Source: Euglena gracilis
Taxonomy: Eukaryota; Euglenida; Euglenophyceae; Euglenales
Reading direction: 5' to 3'
DNA: 64,000 nucleotides
NCBI GenBank assembly: GCA_039621445.1
Contig: CP154956.1
Span: forward strand, 78,054,474-78,118,473
The notes beneath the pieces were generated by a model that worked only from the letters and a program-made list of their open reading frames with translations, was not told the DNA's origin and did no database searches. This document shows positions 46,857 through 56,467 of this stretch, one piece after another; position 1 is the first letter of the stretch, and each line of letters begins with the position of its first letter. A program made the position numbers and the translations under genes.

Positions 46857-47473
46857 TACCTCAACCTCAATCGAGCCTTGTCTGAAGGAGTCCACCCATA
46901 AGCCAAATAGGGGGGGGGGGTGAAGGGTAGCGCCATTGCACCTGATGTTTTTTATGCTTTGGGATTTCAAAAAGAGTGCAAAATGCCGAAAAAGAGACGG
47001 TAATGAAAGTTCCCTCCCAAAACCTGGCCCCCTCCGAGCTATTTTGCATGGAACAAAAAAATGTATTGCCGCCCGAGGGCGGCTGGACGGTAATGCATTT
47101 TCCAAAAAGCTTCCCCCCAAAAAGAGCCAAATTTGCAACAGAAATGGTGTGTCTGTTAAAAAATTTTGAATTCAGAGGCCAAGTCAAGATGCATGTGTTT
47201 CCTGTTGCCGCCGAAGGCGGCGAGACGGTAGTGGAGATATTCACAAACAACACCCCCAAGTTGAAAAATAGGAAGATTTTCGCCCCCTCCGACCCATGAG
47301 TTCTGGACTTGTTTGGCCGCCCGAAGGGCGGCGAGACGGTGAGGGTACCCCCCAAACCCTAACCCCTGGGGGGTTGAAAATGCCCCACCCCAGGACACCC
47401 GGGGAGGGACTTTCCTGAAAAGAAGCCTGGACCCATTAGTCATCCATCATTAGTATCGACAAGTGTTGGAAAC

Positions 47474-47554
47474 CTTTGGTTGCTTCAGGCGAGCGTGTTG
47501 CATCACGATTGAGAAATCCTCCACGTCGATGGAATGGCACAACCCCTCATACAC
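47474..47554 (-). CDS. Ataxin-2 homologue exon: Lsm core
   Basis: Twenty-seven codons starting VYEGLCHSIDVEDFSIV and ending ARLKQPK. This is the best Lsm signature in the window: family members read VYEG/VYSG, then F or C plus H, then an acidic loop, then a hydrophobic strand and the xxAR/xxAC end. The acceptor is TTTTGAACACAG and the donor GTTTCC. Phase is 0 at both ends. The following intron is about 10 kb long and holds the 43-46 kb satellite and one TTAA element. Confidence 0.85.
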
Positions 47555-47609
47555 CTGTGTTCAAAAGAAGAGATGGATTGGCAGCCAATGGGGATTCAAC
47601 TTGGCACAC

Positions 47610-47645
47610 CACTCCTTCCTTCAATTTGGCTTGAACAACGTGACC
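47610..47645 (-). CDS. Ataxin-2 homologue exon: first Lsm strands
   Basis: Thirty-six nt coding GHVVQAKLKEGV, which matches the Lsm segment that reads GHHVEVQVKNGS in plant ataxin-2 relatives. The acceptor is TTTTGCAACAG and the donor is GTGTGCC. Phase is 0 on both sides, so it joins directly to the next exon to give KEGVVYEG, the conserved Lsm turn. Only 55 nt of intron separate the two. The upstream exon that should carry the N-terminal Lsm helix was not found. Confidence 0.75.
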
Positions 47646-47862
47646 CTGTTGCAAAAGGATGGCAATTTCAAAAAACTAGCCAGCAAATGCACACCACCAA
47701 GTGGCAAAAGAGGAAAACAAGTCGATCCTGGGTGGATGGGGTCGGATGATCATCGCCCCACACCCCGTCGGCCGTCATTGCATCAATATCTCAACTGAAA
47801 GGCGCCTGAAACAAAAAAAGGAGAACTCAGGTGGCAAACATCAGAATGAACTTGGTTTCCAT

Positions 47863-49035
47863 ATACCCTCACCCCCCCCCTCAAAGTAGCCACCCTCCAG
47901 GCACCAAGGGACCCAAAAATGGCCACTCTGGGGGGGGGACACTTTGGGGGGAGGGTCAAAATTTGGGTTTCGGCGCCTTTGGCGCCAAAAGAAAATGGCC
48001 ACTTTGAGGGGGGTAAACCAAATCTGCCAAAAAGAATTGGCCACTCTGAGGGGGGGGGACACTTTGAGGGGGGGTGAGGGTAACCCCAACCCCCCTCAAA
48101 GTGCCCCCCAAAGTGGCAAAGGTTTGGCAAATTTTGGTTTGCCCTCCCTCAGGGGGTGGTGCGGGTCACGGGGGGGTCACGGGGGGGGGTCACGGGGGGG
48201 GGGGTCACGGGGGAAGTATGCCACTTTGGAGGTGGTCAGGAGGCGGCATCCATGTTGTTGCATCCCATCACGAGAAGGGCGGCACGCATCCTAAAATCGG
48301 TGATTTTTGGGCCCAAAAAGTAATCATTTTTGGCCATTTTTGGGCCATTTTTGAACAAAAAAAATGCCTTTGGTTTAAAAGTGGTCATTTTTGGGTGATT
48401 TTTATGTCCGAAATTGGTCATTTTTTTCATTTTTTTGAAAAGGAATTTTTCAGGATTTTCTTGACAGTTACATTTTTTGGGATGTATTTTGGGCCATTTT
48501 TGAAAAAAATCGCCCAAAATGGCTATTTTTGAAGGGGGGGAAAAAATTGCCAAAAAATTTTGTTTTCGTTGCAAACATGCAGCAATTTCTGGCACTTTTT
48601 TTAGGACAAGATTTTTGGCCATTTTTGGGTGTGGAGGTGCGTTGGACGTTGGGGGTGGGCCGGGTCACGGGGGGGGGGGGTAGGGGGGGGGGGGGTCACG
48701 GGGGGGGGTCACGGGGGGATATGGCCTCCTCTTCAATGTTTCCAGCTTCCGCGACATTTGAAAAAAAAATACTGAAAGCAGTTGTGATTGAAGCACGTGC
48801 GTTTGCGGACCCCAAAATCGGGGGGTGTTCAAATCCGGGTCACGGGGGGGTCACGGGGGGGGGTCACGGGGGGTCACGGGGACGACACCACCTCAAAGTG
48901 GCCATTTTCAATTGGCAACAAAGGCGCCGAAGGCCAAAATTTGAACCCCCCCCAAAGTATCCCCCTCCAGAGTGGCCATTTTGAGGTCCCACGGTGCTTG
49001 CCACTTTGGAGGGGGGTGAGGGTGGATACCATGCC
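47863..49035. mobile_element. Candidate 1.2-kb element with CACCCTCACCCCCC ends
   Basis: TATACCCTCACCCCCCCCCTCAAAGT at the left pairs with the inverse of CACTTTGGAGGGGGGTGAGGGTGGATA at the right. Inside each end are GGCCACTCTG/AAAGTGGCCATTTT words, a GGCGCC-flanked block, and TCACGGGGGG tandem runs (48155-48215, 48662-48718, 48837-48882). The core near 48285-48360 matches the 49.5 and 62.05 kb module. No coding support. Confidence 0.6.
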
Positions 49036-49063
49036 CCCCCCTGAACTTCACACATTTTTCATT

Positions 49064-49166
49064 CTTACACTTCTTCTTGGCCTCATCCTGGTTAATTTCA
49101 TCGATGAGTTCTTGCCACATCCAACCCACATGGTATCGCATGCCAATAGATTTCTTCAGTATCAAT
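49064..49166 (-). CDS. Possible exon of unknown protein
   Basis: Open segment SIGMRYHVGWMWQELIDEI followed by NQDEAKKKCKNEK, between acceptor GATACTGAAG and a possible donor GTGAAG or GTGTGAAG. The codons look protein-like and the strand is the same as the ataxin-2 homologue, about 1.4 kb upstream of its first placed exon. It does not match the expected N-terminal Lsm helix. It may be a 5' exon of that gene or another gene. Confidence 0.3.
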
Positions 49167-49394
49167 CAAAAAAAAAAATGAGTGTCCGAGTCCATTTTCC
49201 ACACTGCCCCATAAGACCTTTCATTGCCTTACTCTTTACGCATCAATCAAAATTGAGATTTTGCAATCCAACTGGTAAGACCTTCTTCTTTGATCATGTG
49301 CTATTTTGCACATGCTTTGCTGCAGGGGGGGCGCTTTGCACTGGGGGGCTGGCGGGGTCCTTTGCTAGGTAGGAATAAGTGATATTCACCTTAG

Positions 49395-49797
49395 GCTTAG
49401 CCCCCCCCCGCCCCTCACCCCCCCCCCCCCCCGCGCGGCCCCTGCGCGGCCGCCGCGCGGCCGCTCGCCCCCCCACCTGGACCCCCCCCTCCCCCCACTG
49501 TGCCTAGCATAGCCAAGAAAAAAAAATTTGGTGAAAAATCGCGACTTTTTGAGGCCCAAAAATGACCAAAAATGACCATTTTCGGACATAAAATGGCAAA
49601 TTTGGGGGCCAAAAAAGCACTTTTTTTTGGTCAAAAATGGCCCAAAAATGGCAAAAAATGACCACTTTTTGGACCCGAAAATCACCGATTTTAGGATGCG
49701 TTCCGCCCGCGCGGCCGCCCTCGGACCCCCCCCCCCCCCCCTCTCCCCCACGCGCGGCCGCTCGCCCCCCCCCCAACCCCCCCCACTGTTCCTAGCC
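49395..49797 (-). repeat. GCGGCCGC-rich module, inverted copy
   Basis: CACTGTGCCTAGCATAGCC (49496-49514) to the CGGAACGCATCC block (49695) matches 62040-62275 in reverse complement with few changes. Both are flanked by CGCGGCCGC-rich G/C runs. CCCACTGTxCCTAGC ends appear on both sides, so it looks like a mobile unit. Confidence 0.75.
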
Positions 49798-50327
49798 TCC
49801 ATTGTTCATTTTGGAAAAATTGGTTGCAAACAAGGGCCCCGAGTGAGAAACTGGTGATGGACTTTTTGGTGGTCGCCAGCGACCATTGGAGATCAGGCAG
49901 TAGACTTTGGTCATTTTGACCCCCCCCCCTATGGTGAAGTTCACCGTTTGAAACTTCACCGGGGGGTCCCGGACCCCCCCCCCCCCCCCCTCTGCCTAAC
50001 CCATCGGTGAACTTCACCGGTGAAGTTCACCGGTGAAGTTAACCAGTGAACTTCACCGCTATTGGTTACAATCTGGGTTCGTCAACAAATGCTAACCACT
50101 CCCACCAAAAAATTGTGGCGAGGAATTACACCGCGAAAAAATGCAGAATGTCATCTTTTGTGTGGTTGCACAAAATACCACTTGAATTGAATGCACCTCC
50201 CCTAATTGGTTGTACGCAGCCCAAATGATCCACCCTTAGTAATAAAACAGGGAAGTGTTGTTGTTTGCCCGAAGTACACTTTTGCGCACCCCCCCCACCG
50301 TCATTGCCCCCCCGGCACCCCCCCCCA

Positions 50328-51738
50328 TGACCCGTCTGGCGAATGACGACACGGTATCTCTAGTACCGTTGGCGTCCATCATGTCTATCACCGATGGCTC
50401 GGGCATTCGGGTGGCTACCATCCTCTCCTCCCGAGGAAAAACTGAGCAGCCAGAGGGATCGTCCCACGCGACGGCACGGCATCCACAAGCGGTGAAGCGT
50501 GAGCGGTATGCATCCCAAGGGGGGGGGGGGCATATGTTCATACGTTTACGTAATGTTCACAGGTTCACCGCTGCTTCGTCAGGAGACCCTCTGCCACACC
50601 CACCACCAATTCAGCCCATGGCAAATGAGTATGTGTTTTTGGGGGAAACTTTTTCCCGGAAACGCGGTTCTTCATAGGACCCCTGAGGATGCGGCGCCAG
50701 AAGCACCCGCGGAGACTCCCCATCCTTCTACCCGGCCAAATGCGTATTGCGTATATCGTGCGTAAAACAGTGCATATATCGTGCCTTCTCTCCACAGTCC
50801 TGTTGCCCTACCTCCACAAGTGCCGGACGTCCCGATAGCCAAATCAAGTCATCTTCAACCTCTAGCGTATGCACTTGGTTCTGCAGCAATTGTCCACACT
50901 TTGCATCTCACAAACCAGAGGAACCTGTTCAACTTAAATGAAACACTCCTACGACTGGGCAATTCACGATTTTTATTTCAGAAAATTTCAAAATTTTCAA
51001 TATTTCACCGAAAAAAACCGAACTGAAGAAATGAGGAAATGAGAGCCGAGTCCACCGACCAGTGGCACAGCCTACTGGATTTGAGTGTTCAGGGGGGAAG
51101 GCTATATACAGAGGCAGCGGCGTGTCTGAGGTACGGTAGAAGGCGTTTAAAGTTGGGCGGTCTTGGAGGCAGGGGAGACAGAGAGGCGAAAAAAAGATGA
51201 GGCACGGCACGGCACGGCACGGCACGGCACGGCACGGCACGGCACGGCACGGCACGGCACGGCACAAAGATGAAAAAAAGATGAAAAAAAATAGGAGAAT
51301 CCTACTAGGAAATGCCTAAGAGGCTGTTCTTTCTGAGTGGCCTTTTTTTCCCGCAAACGCCAATTGCAGACCCTCAAGGAGACGGAGGTTTCAATTCATT
51401 GTTGTCACAAATGCTTGTTTGTTGCAATAATTGTTGTTCACTGGGATGATCATTCAGAAGGAGTTTGAAATGTTGGCAGAAGTGGAGTTCAACTTCATAA
51501 ACACTTCGACGTTGTGTTATCTGACATTATGGGATTAGCCATTGACTGCATCGCTTTTGGACACTGTGGACAGCCTGTTGCGGATGAGGCGAAAGAAAGT
51601 GGAGGAGATATTGGTGAAAACTTTGTGTTGGATTTATATTGTCAAACTCCCCATGGCAAAGGTTTGCCAAACAATTTTGTCAGTGAATGTTCATTTTTCT
51701 CTGCTACAGATCTCACAGTTGTTGAAGTCTATGCTTGA
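50328..51738 (+). CDS. Candidate multi-exon gene, unknown product
   Basis: Three protein-like stretches lie on the plus strand. (1) From ATG at 50328, MTRLANDDTVSLVPLASIMS onward to about 50490. (2) From the good acceptor CTTCTCTCCACAG at 50799, PPQVPDVPIAKSSHLQPLAY onward. (3) 51539-51660, SLLDTVDSLLRMRRKKVEEI, joined through a 48-nt GT-AG intron (51661-51708) to ISQLLKSMLE (51709-51738). The third piece is preceded in frame by FEMLAEVEFNFINTS and a single TAG. I do not recognise a family. The minus strand of part 1 is also open, so strand is not certain. Confidence 0.35.
51201..51265 (+). repeat. (GGCAC)13 microsatellite
   Basis: Thirteen perfect copies of GGCAC, flanked by AAAAAGATGA on both sides. 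It lies between parts 2 and 3 of the candidate plus-strand gene. Confidence 0.97.
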
Positions 51739-52340
51739 GGTGAAATGAAGTCATTAGAAGGGCATGATGATGAGTCATTGGAAGGATTGATAATTTGGAC
51801 CTAGGTTGTACCTGAAATTTTTCCGAAAAATGAAATGGAAAAATTTCCGAAATTTTTCCAGGAAAAGTATTTTTTATTTTTCCACGTGGAAAAATAAAAA
51901 ATATGGAAATTTATTTTTCTTTCAACGAGACAAAATAAGGAAGAAGTTTTTTTTGTCCTCTCCATTCCCAGGATTTTTTTTTCATGGGACGCCACAGAAA
52001 GCATGCCAATTGTTGGCATTTTTTTTTGGACTGACCATCATCAAAAATGCCATTTTTGACCGAATTTTTTTGGTGTATTTTTTGGGATGTCTAGATACCC
52101 CCCTAAAAATATGAAGAACACTCGTTTTGTACCATGTTGAATGGGCCAGACTTAAATGCCCCCCAGCCCCTTTGCACGTCCCACCTTTCAATTGTTACCA
52201 ATTGAGATGGATGCTTTTCCTACTGTTTCTTCCCTTGGCCACCTTTTGGGGGCCATTGCGTTCGCACAGGCATCTTAAAATGGCCTATTTTCAAAGGAAT
52301 GTGCCTGGGCACAGGCCGAAATCCAACCCCCCCCCCCCCG

Positions 52341-52525
52341 GGTAGCCTGCATGGCCCCCCGGGGGGGCGGCACCCTGCCCCCCCATATAAGACCCCCCCT
52401 TGGGAGCCAAAATCCCAGGGGGGGTCTTATATGGGGGGGGGTCGGTCCCGGCCAAAGGGCCGGCCTTCGGCCGGCCAGGGGGGGTCTTATATGGAGGGGG
52501 GTCTTATTTGGGGGGGGGGGGGCAT
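52341..52525. mobile_element. C-tract element, ATATAAGAC family, 10-bp direct duplication
   Basis: It begins ATGGCCCCCC and ends GGGGGGGCAT, inverted. The exact 10-mer GGTAGCCTGC flanks both sides (52331-52340 and 52526-52535). Inside are CCCCCCCATATAAGACCCCC and GTCTTATATGG words. It is like the TA elements in its ends but has a longer target duplication. Confidence 0.65.
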
Positions 52526-53071
52526 GGTAGCCTGCCTGGAACCGGAACCCCCATCCCTCCCAGGGTTGGTAAAAAAAAACAGCTTGGTTGGGGGTGGTGG
52601 CGGGTAGTCGGCCGACTAGTCAGCCAACTACCCACTCTAATGCATTAACGGGTCAGTGTCGCCGATTTTGATCCCCCCCCCGAAAAGAACTTTTGTCCAA
52701 ATCACCTCAACAGCAGTGAAAATCCACCCAAATGTTCCAGAACCCCAATCGGGGAGGGGGGAGTTTTCTGCCCCTCGTAATGCAGAATGCTTGCATTTCT
52801 AAAGGATTTTCATGTAATCCCTGTTTCATCATTGCTTTTTATCCCTCCGGACCCCCATCAAGGGCCCACCAACCCCCACCGACCAAAGATTTCCATCTGA
52901 GGGTGTTTATGTTGGTGTAAGGCACTTATCTGGACACATCCGGACCATTTCCGGGTGATGTGGGCCCGCCGCAGACCATTTTTATGACCACCGACTAGCC
53001 ACCGACTTGTTTGGATTTTCTTCATGGGGGGGGCTCAAAAGTCGGCGGTTTTGACCCGCAAGCCAAAAAAA

Positions 53072-53330
53072 TCAGACATTGCAAGCCCACATGGGAAAAC
53101 CTCTGAAGGCCCAACTGTTGTGGCGTGGGGAGCATGACAAACCCACACAGCCAAAGTGGAAGGAACAGCGGCAGGCATCGCATTGCACATGTTGTGCAGA
53201 CAGAGCCAGTGGCTTCTGAGACAGAGGAACAACCACAACAAGTCTGCCCTTTCCGCAGTGGCAACGGACAACCAGTGATTTTTCCAAAAAGGACAGTTTT
53301 GCAGAATACCCCACCCAGAACTGTATTTGT
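53072..53330 (-). CDS. PHD-like finger fragment
   Basis: The minus-strand frame contains RCHCGKGR, then HVQCDACRCSFHFGCVGLS and later WAFRGFPMWAC. The CDAC-x4-FHFGC core resembles the second half of a PHD finger and the finger of the TTAA element (CDACGLAYHFHC). It lies downstream of the recombinase-like ORF on the same strand and may be its C-terminal part. Stops and frame changes in the region suggest decay. Confidence 0.4.
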
Positions 53331-54063
53331 GCACAGTCCCTGGGCGTAAATTGTCCCCCCCGAAAATCCCATGAATTTTGGGAATTTTCCTGGTTTTGCA
53401 AAAGGCTCTGAAATGGGCAAACCCCCCCCTTCAGCCCCAGAGGAACAGCTAAGGCAGGTGGGTTGGGACTTTTTTTTTTGTACATGCAAGGACAGCACAG
53501 CTTCACCACTTGCATGGCCCCTGGGTCGAGAACTTGACGTCCCCTATAAGCGCACCCGTGCTTTTATTAGGGGGGGGTTATCTATCAATAAGACCCACCG
53601 CCCTGAACAGAGGTGTTCGGGAATATACCATAACAACCCCACAACATACAGCACAGCAAATGAATTCCGAATCCCGGTAGGCTTCATGGCTTCAAAGAAT
53701 AGAAGGGACAGGAGAAAGTGCCCGAAACGGCCAAACATCCCCCCCCCTGATCAAGAGCCCAAGGAGGTTCGGCAGCCACCCCCCCCCCCCCTGGTGGTCG
53801 GACCCCCTCGGCACGGCAAAATGGGGACCCCCCCTGGTGGCTGAGGGGTCCTCGTCAGACGTGCCGAACCTCCCAAAAACCCCTCCCCAGGGGGGGGGGA
53901 TTTATGCCCAGGGACTGTACCCCAAATTGACTTGGTATTGGCTGCACTACTCATGAAGAAGTTTTTTCAAACAAACGGAGAAACATGTACAAAACAAATT
54001 GTGGTGGTCCCTCTGGTATGGGGAATAACAGTGTCACACTTTGCACACAGAACCAGCTCCTCC

Positions 54064-54987
54064 TTAAAACCCATTTCCTGGGCCCGACGCCTGTCTTGAA
54101 TTTCTACAGACACTAACGGATTTCAGGCTGAATCCGTTAGTGTAAACCGATTTCCAAGACAGGCAATCGTTAGTGTAAAACGATTTCCAAGACGGGTGAC
54201 CGTTAGTGTAAAACAATTTCCAAGACAGGGATCCGTTAGTGTAAAACGATTTCCAAGACGGGTGACCGTTAGTGTAAAACAATTTCCAAGACAGGGATCC
54301 GTTAGTGTGAAACGATTTCCAAGACAGGCGACCGTTAGTGTAAAACGATTTCCAAGACAGGGATCCGTTAGTGAAAAACGATTTCCAAGACAGGCGATTG
54401 TTAGTGTAAAACAATTTCCAAGACAGGCGATTGTTTGTGTAAAACGATTTCCAAGACAGGGATCCGTTAGTGTAAAACGATTTCCAAGACAGGCAATCGC
54501 TTTCATAAACAGTTTTTTGCCCATCAACTTGGCTCAACAACAGGGATTTTGTGGTCAGCCGACTCAAAACCTCGGCACGCAAACGCGTCCTGAATCCAAA
54601 AATCAGCAAATTCCACCGCTGCATCTGCAGAGCGTTGTTTGCATCAAAACGTGTTTGGAGGACCAGAAGTTCCTCCTCTGTCAAAACCCCAGGTGTTGTT
54701 CGTTGAGCTGCTTCCATGATGGCACGCACCCCTCTTTCACGTTTAAGCACCGGGGCAGCAAATTCATTCAGCAACGGAAATTGACAATCCACGAAGGCAG
54801 CCAAGGCAATTTTTGGGGCCGTTGCATTGTACGCCCTCATCATGCCGTTCACATAACTTCGCCAGGAGTCTGCAGAAAGTTCTTTTAGTGAGAAGTTCTG
54901 TGTGGCCCTGATGTTTACAACTTTCCACGTCACACCGGAAAATGGTGCGACGAGCCCAACGTCGCAAATATTCGTCCAACGAGTCAT
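54064..54987 (-). CDS. Tyrosine-recombinase-like ORF fused to 33-bp minisatellite
   Basis: 307 codons. The first 160 look like a genuine protein: LSADSWRSYVNGMMRAYN fits a core-binding domain, then LTEEELLVLQTRF and FGFRTRLRAEVLSRL resemble the start of a tyrosine recombinase catalytic domain, where the family has TGLRxxELLxL with the first catalytic Arg. Then the frame enters repeats of LSWKSFYTNGS, and the His-x-x-Arg and Tyr parts are absent. Crypton-like origin is inference. The start codon abuts a C-tract element at 54989. Confidence 0.45.
   Translation of the reverse strand: MTRWTNICDVGLVAPFSGVTWKVVNIRATQNFSLKELSADSWRSYVNGMMRAYNATAPKIALAAFVDCQFPLLNEFAAPVLKRERGVRAIMEAAQRTTPGVLTEEELLVLQTRFDANNALQMQRWNLLIFGFRTRLRAEVLSRLTTKSLLLSQVDGQKTVYESDCLSWKSFYTNGSLSWKSFYTNNRLSWKLFYTNNRLSWKSFFTNGSLSWKSFYTNGRLSWKSFHTNGSLSWKLFYTNGHPSWKSFYTNGSLSWKLFYTNGHPSWKSFYTNDCLSWKSVYTNGFSLKSVSVCRNSRQASGPGNGF
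54140..54505. repeat. 33-bp minisatellite, about 11 copies, in frame
   Basis: The unit is GTTAGTGTAAAACGATTTCC followed by AAGACAGG(C/G)A(T/C)CC. At 33 bp it keeps frame on both strands: VSVKRFPRQGS on plus, LSWKSFYTNGS on minus. Flanked by a short inverted repeat around 54115-54145 (CACTAACGGATT / AATCCGTTAGTG). Confidence 0.9.
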
Positions 54988-54988
54988 A

Positions 54989-55125
54989 CCCCCCCCCCCT
55001 TATTGTCCCCCCCCCCTTATTGTCCCTCGGCCCCGGCCGACGGGGGGTTTTTTTGGCTCGGCCAATGAAATTCCTTTGGTACCCCCTTATTGTCCCGGTC
55101 GGTGGGACAATAAGGGGGGGGGTGG
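54989..55125. mobile_element. C-tract TA element, TTATTGTC family, copy B
   Basis: Left CCCCCCCCCCCTTATTGTCC and right GGACAATAAGGGGGGGGGTGG are inverted, TA flanks at 54987 and 55126. Interior C(T)CGGCCCCGGCCGACGGGG and CCAATGAAATTCCTTTGGTA are shared with the copies at 46688 and 56290. Confidence 0.75.
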
Positions 55126-55249
55126 TACTTTAACCCGTTATCCTCACAAAAATCGACAAAAGTCAGAAAATGTAGGATGCCGGATCATTGGACGCCTTCC
55201 GCTCCGGAAAGTCTCTTGGTTTCTTTATTAGGAGGCCAGGCTCGCCGCT

Positions 55250-55680
55250 CGGGGGGGGGGGGTACCCAAAGTCAATGATTTTCGGGCCCAAAAGCTGGCG
55301 GGTCGAAAAACACTCATATTCGGCTCAAGAACAGCTTTTCCAGGTCCGAACCAAAAAACATCGCGGGCAATTTTTTTTTCGATTTTTTTTTCAAACTGTT
55401 TCGGATTATTTGACCCAAAATGGCCCAAAACGGCAAAGTCAAAACAGGCCAAAACTGCACAATATGGCCGTAACTCGGGCTACGCAGGGAGTTGCGGGGA
55501 AATCAAAGTACCGTTAGAAAGAGGATTTTAAGGGCTTTAATTTAGGTTTCTGGGCATTTCCTTTAATTCCCCACACATTTTTGAGCAATTTTAAAAAAGA
55601 AATGATTTTCTTGACCCCAAAAGGGGGCCGAAAACGGCCAAGTCGCAGGCCTGCCGCGCTGTTTTGGGCTGCACCTGCCC
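55250..55680 (-). repeat. Inverted relative of the 8.1-8.9 kb satellite
   Basis: It shares, reversed, AAGGGCTTTAATTTAGGT(C/T)TCTGG, GGCCAAGTCGCAGGCCTGCCGC and GGCCGTAACTCGGGC with 8440-8660. It ends just before the 838-bp hAT relative. Confidence 0.65.
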
Positions 55681-55834
55681 TGTATATTGAGGTATGGGGT
55701 GCCACAATATTTGTTGCATCAAGGTTGGATGGTTAATCGAAAAACGGTAATTAAACCATGGTTAATCGAAAAACGGTTAATCGCTTGTGACCCCCCAGTT
55801 AATCGCTTCTTTTTCGTTGTCGGAAGAAGAAATA

Positions 55835-56030
55835 CCCCCCTTTATTTGACCCCCCCCTTAATTGAGCATTTGGGTCCGGGGAAAAAAAATTTCATGCGCC
55901 GAAGGCGCCGAAATTTTTTTTGCCCTATTTCTAAAGGAATTTTTGACCCCCCCCTTATTTGACCCCCCCCTTATTTGAGCATTTGGGGGGTCCTTTGGCC
56001 CGTGGGTGTGCTCAAATAGGGGGGGGGGGG
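55835..56030. mobile_element. C-tract TA element, TTTATTTGA family (nested)
   Basis: Left CCCCCCTTTATTTGACCCCC and right GCTCAAATAGGGGGGGGGGGG are loosely inverted, TA flanks at 55833 and 56031. A GCGCCGAAGGCGCC palindrome lies inside. Nested in the hAT-related element at 55720-56557. Confidence 0.65.
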
Positions 56031-56289
56031 TATCTTGGGTTTGGGAACATTTCTTCAAGGAAGATGGCAAGGTTGTGTTCAATGCCAATGTGGATGAAAA
56101 GTTCTTTCAAAAAGCCTTCAATCTAAACACATTTTTTAACACCAAACTTTCTGGACAGCAAATATTGGGGTTGTTGGCAAATTGTGGAGTTAGGAACTAA
56201 TCTAGAAAGTGAGATGACTTTTTTTTTTTTTTGGGGGGAAATGATACGGTAGCGGTTAATCGAAATTATTCGGGGGACAGGCACGGCTA

Positions 56290-56467
56290 CCCCCCCCCCC
56301 CCATATTGTCCCCCCCCCCATATTGTCCCTCGGCCCCGGCCGACGGGGGTTTTTTTTTTGGCTCGGCCAATGAAATTCCTTTGGTACCCCCTGTTTGTTC
56401 CCCCCCCCCCATATTGTTCGGTCGGGCCTCCCCGGGTTAGGTCAGTGGACCAATAAGGGGGGGGGGG
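56290..56467. mobile_element. C-tract TA element, TTATTGTC family, copy C (nested)
   Basis: Left C-run then CATATTGTCC, right GGACCAATAAGGGGGGGGGG, TA flanks at 56288 and 56468. The interior is closely related to 54989-55125, including the CGGCCGACGGGG and GAAATTCCTTTGGTACCCCC blocks. Nested in the hAT-related element at 55720-56557. Confidence 0.75.

Larger units (their letters stand above)
6516..47645 (-). other. Ataxin-2 homologue, gene span (19 placed exons, ends unknown)
   Basis: Ataxin-2 family proteins (Pbp1 in yeast, CID in plants) bind RNA through an Lsm fold and poly(A)-binding protein through PAM2, and act in cytoplasmic mRNA stability, translation and granule assembly. Here the spliced minus-strand exons give, in order, Lsm core, LsmAD, a Pro/Ala-rich linker, PAM2 and a His/Pro/Gly-rich tail, which is the family's domain order. 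Reading phase matches at all 18 exon joints and every splice site is GT-AG. Most donors read GTGTGY or another GTG. Exons average about 125 nt, while introns reach about 10 kb and are full of transposons and satellites. The N-terminus before the Lsm strand and the stop codon were not found. Family assignment is strong; exact edges of the low-complexity exons are less sure. Confidence 0.85.
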
